From: Syntrophaceae bacterium UBA1411
GTDB taxonomy: Bacteria > Desulfobacterota > Syntrophia > Syntrophales > Smithellaceae
Reading direction: 5' to 3'
Length of the DNA: 11,452 nucleotides
Assembly (NCBI GenBank): GCA_002304995.1
Contig: DBPV01000030.1
Coordinates: forward strand, 1-11,452
The notes under the pieces are model-generated. The model had not been told where the DNA came from. It did not search any database and saw only the letters and a program-made list of their open reading frames with translations. Shown here in pieces: positions 6,323-11,452 of the stretch. Position 1 is the stretch's first letter. Every line of letters begins with the position of its first letter. A program made the translations under genes and the position numbers.

Positions 6323-7615
6323 ATGTCCGACTGGAAGAATATCTATCGCAGTAAACTGGTTTCCGTTCGCGAGGCTGCGGCGAAGATTGCATCGGGCGAC
6401 CGGATCTGGTTCGGGTCCAGCACCTCGACGCCGATTCAATTGATGGATGCGGTCGTCGACCGGTACGCCGAACTCACCGACGTCCATATCATCAGCAGCT
6501 TGTTTTTGTACGATTTTAAAGTCCTTCAGGACGCAAAGTACATCGGCCACATCAAGGGGCATTCCGTGTTTGTCGGCCCCCAGGAAAGACTCTACCACAA
6601 GATCGGCAATATCGATAACAACTCCGTTCCCTTTTCCAAAGTCTGCATCGCGCTCAGGGATTATTACCGCGTGGACACGCTGGCCGTCGACGTCTCGCTG
6701 CCCGACGAAGAAGGCTATTTGTACTGGGGCGCATGCGGCGTGGACTGGCACGGAGAGATCGCCGGGTATGCGAAGAAAATCATCGTTCAGGTGAATAAAT
6801 ACCAGCCCCGCATCAAAGGGCCGGAGTGCAGGATCCACGTGAGCCAGGTGGATTATATTTGTGAAGCCGATCATTCCTTCCCCGTCTTTCCGCAGCGGGA
6901 GCCCACGGATACGGATAAGCAAATTGCCGCCATCCTCATTGATCAGATTCCCGACGGGGCGTGCATTCAGCTGGGCATCGGCGGTCTGGCCAACGCCATC
7001 GGCTACCGCCTGGAAGAAAAGAAGAATTTGTCCGTCTACACCGAGATGTTCACGGACTCCATGATGCACCTGCTCAAGAAGGGCGTCATTACCGGCAAGA
7101 TCGTCGCCGGTTTCTCCATGGGCAGTCCGGAGCTTTACGATTTTTTGGCCACCGGGCAAATCGAGCTCACCCCCCTGCGGATCACCAACGATGAAAACAT
7201 CATCGGCCAAAACGACAATCTGATTTCCATCAACGGCTGTTTGATGTCCGATCTCACCGGCCAGGTCTGTTCCGAGTCGCTCGGATTTACGCAGTACAGT
7301 TCGATCGGCGGACAGGGGGATTTTGTGCGCGGCGCGCTGCGGTCGAAAGGCGGAAAAAGCTTTTTGTGCATGCCGTCCACGATCAGGGCCAAAGACAACC
7401 GGATGATCTCCACCATCTCGGTGGCGCTTCCGCCGGGGGCGGTGGTAACGGTCCAGCGCTGCGACGTCATGTACGTCGTTACGGAGTACGGGATCGCCGA
7501 CCTGTATCTGAAATCCATTCCCGACCGGGTGAATGCCATGATTTCCATCGCCCATCCGGATTTCCGGGAAGCATTGCGGAGGGAGGCCATCGCCGTCGGT
7601 TTGATTGTCCGTTAA
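6323..7615 (+). CDS. Acetyl-CoA hydrolase/transferase family CoA-transferase (4-hydroxybutyrate or butyrate:acetate type)
   Basis: A 430-residue class I-like CoA-transferase, the single-chain family that includes 4-hydroxybutyrate CoA-transferase, butyryl-CoA:acetate CoA-transferase and succinate:acetate (Cat1-type) enzymes. It is expected to exchange CoA between an acyl-CoA and a free acid by a glutamyl-CoA intermediate. Visible motifs are LGIGGLANAIG (217-227), the probable catalytic Glu241 in VYTEMFTD, the glycine loop GGQGDFVRGA (329-338), VVTEYGIADL (385-394), and the C-terminal HPDFREAL. Length is normal. ATG 6323 has GGAG (6313-6316) 6 bases before it. It lies between the acyl-CoA dehydrogenase and the hydratase, so it may activate the imported acid or recover acetyl-CoA energy by CoA exchange. 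Hydrolase activity is a less likely alternative. Substrate cannot be inferred. Confidence 0.92.
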   Translation: MSDWKNIYRSKLVSVREAAAKIASGDRIWFGSSTSTPIQLMDAVVDRYAELTDVHIISSLFLYDFKVLQDAKYIGHIKGHSVFVGPQERLYHKIGNIDNNSVPFSKVCIALRDYYRVDTLAVDVSLPDEEGYLYWGACGVDWHGEIAGYAKKIIVQVNKYQPRIKGPECRIHVSQVDYICEADHSFPVFPQREPTDTDKQIAAILIDQIPDGACIQLGIGGLANAIGYRLEEKKNLSVYTEMFTDSMMHLLKKGVITGKIVAGFSMGSPELYDFLATGQIELTPLRITNDENIIGQNDNLISINGCLMSDLTGQVCSESLGFTQYSSIGGQGDFVRGALRSKGGKSFLCMPSTIRAKDNRMISTISVALPPGAVVTVQRCDVMYVVTEYGIADLYLKSIPDRVNAMISIAHPDFREALRREAIAVGLIVR

Positions 7616-7632
7616 GAAAAGGGCCAAAGCGT

Positions 7633-7644
7633 GCGGCGCGCCGC
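7633..7644 (+). repeat. 12-base perfect palindrome between CoA-transferase and hydratase genes
   Basis: GCGGCGCGCCGC is its own reverse complement, in a 123-base gap that holds no other gene. A second, smaller stem (CGGC/GCCG, about 7687-7700) follows. No T-tract is present. In GC-rich DNA this may be chance. Confidence 0.4.
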
Positions 7645-7724
7645 GAAGTGCGCCTCAGGAAACGGAAGGACACATTTCTGAAGATTCGGCGGGCAAGCCG
7701 TTGCTTCCTGCGGAAAAGTTATGA

Positions 7725-7729
7725 AGGAG
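7725..7729 (+). promoter_or_regulatory. Ribosome binding site fixing the start of the crotonase gene
   Basis: AGGAG lies 9 bases before ATG 7739. The in-frame ATG at 7721 would overlap this site and has only a weak GGAAAAG ahead of it, so ATG 7739 is preferred. This removes six residues (MKEKFK) from the longest possible reading. Confidence 0.75.
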
Positions 7730-7738
7730 AAGTTTAAA

Positions 7739-8503
7739 ATGGAAGAAATCGTTCTCTACGAAAAAAAAGACAAGATCGCCGTGGTGACGGTCAACCGCGC
7801 CGATGCGCTCAACGCCCTGAACAAAGACGTCAACCTGGCGCTTTTGGACTGTCTGGACAAAGCCGCTGCGGATGACGACGTCCGGGTGGTCATTCTGACC
7901 GGTTCGGGAAACCGGGCGTTCATCGCCGGCGCGGACATCAAGGAAATGCTGCCCCTGTCCTCGCCCGAGGCGAGAGACCACGGCCTGCGGTCGAAACGGG
8001 TGGCGGACAAGCTCTGGAATCTGGAAAAGCCCGTGATAGCCATGATCGACGGTTTTTGCCTGGGCGGCGGACTGGAGTATGCCATGGCCTGCGACATCCG
8101 CATCGCGTCGGAAAAATCCAAATTCGGGCTTCCCGAAATCACGCTGGGCATCATTCCCGGATCAGCGGGAACGCAGCGGCTTCCGCGGTTGATCGGCCTC
8201 ACCAAGGCCAAGGAACTGGCTTTGACGGGGGAGATATTCGATGCAAAGCTCGCGCTTGACTACGGTCTGGTGAATCACGTTGTTCCCTCCGAAACCCTCG
8301 CTGAAAAAACCTATGCCCTTGCCGATCGGATTGCCAGGCAAAGCGCCTTTTCCGCCAAGATGGTGAAAACCGCCATGAACAAGGGAACCGAGACGGACAT
8401 GGAAACCGCGTCTCTTTTTGAAATCAACTGTTTTGCCCTGTGTTTTTCCACCCGCGAGCAAAAGGAGGGGATGCAGGCGTTTGTCGATAAAAAGAAAAAG
8501 TAA
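7739..8503 (+). CDS. Enoyl-CoA hydratase (crotonase family)
   Basis: A 254-residue crotonase that should add water across the 2,3 double bond of an enoyl-CoA to give a 3-hydroxyacyl-CoA. The oxyanion-hole segment FIAGADIKEM (61-70) and GFCLGGGLEYAMACD (105-119) are present. Both acid/base glutamates of true hydratases are there: Glu113 in GGGLEYA and Glu133 in GLPEITLGIIPG, matching Glu144 and Glu164 of rat mitochondrial hydratase. This supports hydratase activity over isomerase or hydrolase members, which commonly lack one of them. The conserved GTQRLPRLIG (144-153) and a C-terminal FSTREQKEGMQAF follow. Length is typical. It would act after the acyl-CoA dehydrogenase encoded two genes upstream. 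No 3-hydroxyacyl-CoA dehydrogenase domain is fused or adjacent, so the next oxidation step needs an enzyme from elsewhere. Confidence 0.95.
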   Translation: MEEIVLYEKKDKIAVVTVNRADALNALNKDVNLALLDCLDKAAADDDVRVVILTGSGNRAFIAGADIKEMLPLSSPEARDHGLRSKRVADKLWNLEKPVIAMIDGFCLGGGLEYAMACDIRIASEKSKFGLPEITLGIIPGSAGTQRLPRLIGLTKAKELALTGEIFDAKLALDYGLVNHVVPSETLAEKTYALADRIARQSAFSAKMVKTAMNKGTETDMETASLFEINCFALCFSTREQKEGMQAFVDKKKK

Positions 8504-8595
8504 TGGAAATGGCCGGACGGATGTGCGCGCCCGGTGGAACACAAAAGGGTGTTTTCGCTGTGATGCAGTTTGTCAGCAAATTTTTTAATTTCATC

Positions 8596-8602
8596 AAGGA
8601 GG
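8596..8602 (+). promoter_or_regulatory. Ribosome binding site fixing the start of dctP
   Basis: AAGGAGG, a perfect Shine-Dalgarno match, lies 5 bases before ATG 8608. The frame stays open upstream to an ATG at 8503 that overlaps the crotonase stop (TAATG), but only ATG 8608 puts a signal peptide at the N-terminus. Confidence 0.85.
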
Positions 8603-8607
8603 TTGTT

Positions 8608-9669
8608 ATGAAAAAGAAGGTGGTATTGGTCGCTGTACTGTCTGCCGTCGTACTCGTGACGATGTCGTTTACGTGCCTGGCGCAGCAAAAGGTTTTCAAC
8701 TGGAAATGTCAGCAGCATCGGATTCCGGCCGAACAGGCCACGGTCTATTACAAGGATATGTTTGAAAAGACCCTGCCGGACATGACCAACGGCCGACTGA
8801 ACATCAAGATGTTCTGGGCCGGCGATCTCGTGAAGAGCACGGAAGCTCTGGATGCGGTTAAGACGGGCATCGTGGACATGGTCGTCATGCCGACGATTTA
8901 CTTCAGAGGCGTCATTCCCGAAGCGGCCATCGATTACGGCCTGCCCTTCGGCATCCGGACGCCCAACGAAATGTACAATTTCATGTACGGCAAAAACCTT
9001 CCGAAAATGTTCGGAGGGTGGCGCGCCATCGACGTGATGAGAAAAGTCTACGCGAAGCACGGCGTTTATTATCTTGTCGGCGGCGTTGACTGCTGGCCTG
9101 CCTCGTTGATTTTCAACAAACCGATCAACAAACTGTCCGACCTGAAGGGCAAGAAAGTCCGCGCGGCGGGTCTCATGATGGATTGGCTCCAGAAATTCGG
9201 CGCGCAGGCGGTTTTCGTTCCCGGTGAGGATGCCTACACCTCTCTGCAGACGGGGACCATCAACGGTTCCGCCTGGGGCGGCGCCATCGCCATGTACAGT
9301 CTGAAATTTCACGAAGTCGCCAAATATTACCTCCAGCCCAGTCTTCAGCCTGTTAACCACGTGTCCGTTCTCATCAACATGAAATCCTGGAATGCGCTTC
9401 CCAAAGACCTGCAAACTGCGCTGGAAATGGGCATGATCAAAGCAGGGCTCGATTTCACGAATCACCAGAACTGGACCGGCGAGCAATGGGCGATCAACAA
9501 GATGTCCCAGCGGGGTCTGAAAGTTTGTGAATTGAAGGGCGCGGAACTGGCCAAGGCGCAGCAGGCCGCTTACGAAATCTGGGACCAGGAAGCCAAGAAG
9601 AGTCCCGAAGCGGCCGAGCTGGTGAAGATGGTTAAATCTTATATGAAGGAAATGGGGTACATGAAATAA
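8608..9669 (+). CDS. dctP: TRAP transporter periplasmic substrate-binding protein (DctP family)
   Basis: A 353-residue exported binding protein that captures a carboxylate in the periplasm and delivers it to the DctQM permease. The N-terminus is a clear Sec signal peptide: MKKK, a hydrophobic stretch (5-22), and a likely signal peptidase I site after CLA (Ala25); no good lipobox is seen. Family features include FWAGDLVKSTEALDAVKTGIVDM-type helix (69-91), LSDLKGKKVRAAG with Arg185 in the position that binds the substrate carboxylate, NGSAWGG (219-225), HEVAKYYLQP, and LPKDLQTALE (264-273). The AWGG and surrounding pattern look closer to TakP/oxo-acid or mannitol/chloroaromatic-type binding proteins than to classic C4-dicarboxylate DctP, but this is an impression. 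The 8503-8607 spacer contains no gene. The permease genes follow after a structured gap. The substrate is probably an organic acid used by the upstream CoA enzymes. Confidence 0.93.
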   Translation: MKKKVVLVAVLSAVVLVTMSFTCLAQQKVFNWKCQQHRIPAEQATVYYKDMFEKTLPDMTNGRLNIKMFWAGDLVKSTEALDAVKTGIVDMVVMPTIYFRGVIPEAAIDYGLPFGIRTPNEMYNFMYGKNLPKMFGGWRAIDVMRKVYAKHGVYYLVGGVDCWPASLIFNKPINKLSDLKGKKVRAAGLMMDWLQKFGAQAVFVPGEDAYTSLQTGTINGSAWGGAIAMYSLKFHEVAKYYLQPSLQPVNHVSVLINMKSWNALPKDLQTALEMGMIKAGLDFTNHQNWTGEQWAINKMSQRGLKVCELKGAELAKAQQAAYEIWDQEAKKSPEAAELVKMVKSYMKEMGYMK

Positions 9670-9678
9670 TTCGAAAAA

Positions 9679-9719
9679 CATAAGTGGGAAAGTGATTGAT
9701 GACTACTTTCCCACTTATG
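9679..9719 (+). repeat. Perfect 15-bp intercistronic hairpin after dctP
   Basis: CATAAGTGGGAAAGT (9679-9693) is exactly complementary to 9705-9719, with an 11-base loop. It begins 9 bases after the dctP stop and has no T-tract. Hairpins between binding-protein and permease genes (for example the REP elements between malE and malF) are known to stabilise the upstream message and so raise binding-protein levels over permease. The same role is likely here; partial termination is an alternative. Confidence 0.8.
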
Positions 9720-9733
9720 CAACTCTTCCGGGA

Positions 9734-9829
9734 CCGGCATAAAACTGAGGGCTTGATCAACACATCAAACCTCTTGAATAGTACGCCGAACCGGGAGGCG
9801 TTGTTTTGTCAATTGCCGTTTTATGCCGG
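9734..9829 (+). promoter_or_regulatory. Long-range inverted repeat in the dctQ leader (possible structured RNA)
   Basis: CCGGCATAAAAC (9734-9745) is perfectly complementary to GTTTTATGCCGG (9818-9829), enclosing 72 bases. The enclosed part contains two small stems: TTGAT/ATCAA (9753-9757/9764-9768) and ACGCC/GGCGT (9783-9787/9797-9801). Together they could form a three-way junction closed by a 12-bp stem. The 3' arm ends only 4 bases before the GGAGG of dctQ (9834-9838). I recognise no known riboswitch class. It could control dctQM translation, or be an untranslated spacer structure. Confidence 0.4.
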
Positions 9830-9833
9830 CAGG

Positions 9834-9838
9834 GGAGG
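9834..9838 (+). promoter_or_regulatory. Ribosome binding site fixing the start of dctQ
   Basis: GGAGG lies 6 bases before ATG 9845. A longer frame from TTG 9806 would run through this site and add 13 residues (MSIAVLC...) that do not resemble DctQ N-termini, so ATG 9845 is preferred. A nearby ATG at 9840 is in another frame. Confidence 0.8.
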
Positions 9839-9844
9839 AATGAA

Positions 9845-10348
9845 ATGCGCTTTGTGCGAATTGTCAATAAAATAAGCGAAATAAGCGGAGAGATCCTCAT
9901 GTGGCTTGCGTGGATTCTGACGCTCATCATCATGTGGGAAGTCATTGCCCGGACATTTTTCAACCATCCCACCGTCTGGGCGCATGAGCTGAGCGGCATG
10001 GTCTTCGGCGCCCTTAGTATTTTGGGCGGAGCTTATACACTGCGTTATAAAGGCCATGTCAATATGGATCTTGTGTATATTAACCGCTCACCACGGGGCA
10101 AAGCGATCATGGATGTGATCACTTTTCCGTTCTTTTTTGTGTTTTGTCTGACCATCATCTGGCTGGGATGGGAATTTGCCTGGCGTTCCGTCCAAATTCT
10201 CGAGATTTCCCAGAGCGACTGGGCGCCGCCCCTCTGGCCGATCAAGCTCATGATTCCCCTCGGCGCCTTTCTTTTGCTCATCCAGGGGATCGCCAACCTG
10301 GTCAACGATATTTATATCGTTAAGACGGGGAAAGGAGAAGCCTACTAA
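9845..10348 (+). CDS. dctQ: TRAP transporter small permease subunit (DctQ family)
   Basis: A 167-residue inner-membrane protein with four predicted transmembrane helices (about 16-36, 48-66, 90-111 and 130-152), the standard DctQ layout. Characteristic stretches are EVIARTFFNHPTVWAHELSG (32-51) after helix 1, the loop KGHVNMDLVY (69-78) between helices 2 and 3, and WPIKLMIPLGAFLLLIQGI (131-149) forming helix 4. DctQ pairs with DctM to form the sodium-coupled permease. Its TAA stop shares one base with the DctM start (TAATG), so the two are probably translationally coupled. Sequence identity of DctQ proteins is generally low, so assignment rests on topology, these patterns and position between dctP and dctM. 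Confidence 0.92.
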   Translation: MRFVRIVNKISEISGEILMWLAWILTLIIMWEVIARTFFNHPTVWAHELSGMVFGALSILGGAYTLRYKGHVNMDLVYINRSPRGKAIMDVITFPFFFVFCLTIIWLGWEFAWRSVQILEISQSDWAPPLWPIKLMIPLGAFLLLIQGIANLVNDIYIVKTGKGEAY

Positions 10349-11452
10349 TGGATGCGGGAATTGTTACTTTACTGCTTTTTGCGTTGATGATTTTCGGCCT
10401 CGTCTCCGGACTTCCTATAGGATTCGTCCTGGGCGCCGTCGGTGTTGTCTTTACCTTTTTTCTCTGGGGGCCTCACGCCATGGGGGTCATTCCCAACTTG
10501 ATCTTCGGAAAGGCGATGATGTCTTTCAGTCTTATCGCCATACCGCTCTTTATCCTCATGGGAGCGGTGCTCCAGGAGTCAGGAATGGCCGACCGGCTTT
10601 TTGCCGCCGTTCATGTGTGGTCCGGTAAGGTTGCCGGCGGTTTGACGGTTGCGGCCATTATTGTCTGCGCCATTTTCGCGGCCATGACCGGAATCGGCGG
10701 AGCCGGAACCGTCACGATGGGGCTGATTGCCGTGCCGGCCATGCTGTCCCGCGGCTATAACAAGCGCATGTCCTTAGGCGCCGTGGGCGCCGGCGGCGCT
10801 CTGGGAATCCTGATCCCGCCCAGCATCATCATGATCATCTATGGCATGATCTGCCAGGTTTCGGTCGGTCGGCTTTTTGCCGGCGGCCTTATGCCCGGCC
10901 TCCTGCTGGCGCTGATGTTGTGCGCCTATATTCTCATCCGCTGCAAGATTCATCCTGAAGACGGACCTCCGGCGCCAACCGGTGGTCGCGATTTAACATT
11001 CAAGGAAAAAATGCATGCGACCTTGCCGGTCATCCCCCCGCTGGTCCTTATCCTTGTCGTACTGGGTTCGATATTTTCCGGTGTGGCCACCGCGACGGAA
11101 GGATCGGCAATCGGCGCGGCGGGCAGTCTGGGCTTGATGGTTTACGCCCGCAGCCTGAACTGGAAAATTTTCCGCAAGATATCTCTGGATACGCTCAAAT
11201 ATACCGGGATGGTCATGTGGATCATCATCGGCGCCTACTGCTTCTCGACTATCTATATGGCCCTGGGCGCGGATTCATTCATCCTTGAGGTCATCCAGAA
11301 CATCCCCGGCGGGTACTGGGGCGTTTTGATTTTCATCCAGATTTTGTATTTCATCCTGGGCATGCTGCTGGATCCGGGCGCCATTGTCATGATCACCGCG
11401 CCGCTCACGATACCCATTGTTGATGCCATGGGTTATGATCCCATCTGGTTCG
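10348..11452 (+). CDS. dctM: TRAP transporter large permease subunit (DctM family), 3' end cut by window
   Basis: An open frame of 368 codons from ATG 10348 runs past the window edge; DctM proteins are usually about 430 residues, so roughly the last 60 are missing. AAGGAG (10332-10337) lies 10 bases before the start, within the end of dctQ. The protein is strongly hydrophobic with repeated transmembrane segments. Typical family motifs are IPLFILMGAVLQESGMADRL (65-84), AAMTGIGGAGTVTMG (111-125), a membrane re-entrant region with GALGILIPPSIIMIIYG (150-166), GRLFAGGLMPG (174-184), GVATATEGSAIGAAG (245-259), and DPGAIVMITAPLTIPI (342-357). It forms the transport channel and couples uptake to an ion gradient. 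In many DctM proteins the third motif reads SGSS/SGSA rather than TGIGG; the significance is unclear. Assignment is secure. Confidence 0.95.
   Translation, partial: MDAGIVTLLLFALMIFGLVSGLPIGFVLGAVGVVFTFFLWGPHAMGVIPNLIFGKAMMSFSLIAIPLFILMGAVLQESGMADRLFAAVHVWSGKVAGGLTVAAIIVCAIFAAMTGIGGAGTVTMGLIAVPAMLSRGYNKRMSLGAVGAGGALGILIPPSIIMIIYGMICQVSVGRLFAGGLMPGLLLALMLCAYILIRCKIHPEDGPPAPTGGRDLTFKEKMHATLPVIPPLVLILVVLGSIFSGVATATEGSAIGAAGSLGLMVYARSLNWKIFRKISLDTLKYTGMVMWIIIGAYCFSTIYMALGADSFILEVIQNIPGGYWGVLIFIQILYFILGMLLDPGAIVMITAPLTIPIVDAMGYDPIWF

Noticed and set aside
6236..7627. 463-codon antisense open frame covering the whole second CoA-transferase gene
   Set aside because: It mirrors the codon bias of the sense gene, is rich in Asp/Gly/His/Arg typical of antisense shadows, and shows no known family motifs. 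The sense gene has clear catalytic motifs.
8311..9681. 456-codon antisense open frame opposite dctP and the end of the crotonase
   Set aside because: Shadow of two well-supported sense genes, including a signal peptide on the sense strand; no recognisable domain on the reverse strand.

Overview
The window is a single co-directional (+ strand) block of nine protein genes for uptake and CoA-thioester degradation of an organic acid. In order: an AMP-forming acyl-CoA synthetase, a class III (CaiB/BaiF-type) CoA-transferase, a thiolase, an acyl-CoA dehydrogenase, an acetyl-CoA hydrolase/4-hydroxybutyrate-CoA-transferase-type enzyme, an enoyl-CoA hydratase (crotonase), and a tripartite TRAP transporter: binding protein DctP, small permease DctQ, and large permease DctM, which runs off the right edge. 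No rRNA, tRNA, insertion sequence or CRISPR array is visible.

This gene mix (several CoA-activating enzymes, beta-oxidation enzymes and a TRAP importer together) is typical of anaerobic acid-degrading bacteria, for example syntrophic or sulfate-reducing Desulfobacterota. That placement is inference from gene content and moderate-to-high GC; no marker gene is present. The likely flow is TRAP import of a carboxylate, CoA activation by the ligase or by CoA transfer, alpha/beta-dehydrogenation, hydration, and finally thiolysis. A 3-hydroxyacyl-CoA dehydrogenase and an electron-transfer flavoprotein are not in the window and must lie elsewhere if the pathway is complete beta-oxidation. The substrate cannot be read from the sequence.

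Layout: 1-104 is a short leader. The ligase (105-1760) is visibly more AT-rich than the other genes. It is followed by a 380-base gap holding a candidate Rho-independent terminator and a candidate sigma70-type promoter, so the genes from 2141 onward are probably a separate transcription unit. A 343-base gap (3440-3782) separates the CaiB-type gene from the thiolase. The later genes are separated by gaps of roughly 80-235 bases, wide for an operon, and most gaps carry a good inverted repeat without a T-tract. DctQ and DctM overlap by one base.

The points most worth a second look lie between the genes: a 22-codon upstream ORF that overlaps the acyl-CoA dehydrogenase start (ATGA), a bulged 16-bp hairpin before the second CoA-transferase, and a dctP-dctQ gap that combines a perfect 15-bp hairpin with a perfect 12-bp long-range inverted repeat ending next to the dctQ ribosome binding site. 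All enzymes look intact, with their expected catalytic residues. I found no clear evidence of an entirely new system; the unusual part is possible RNA-level regulation of a catabolic cluster.
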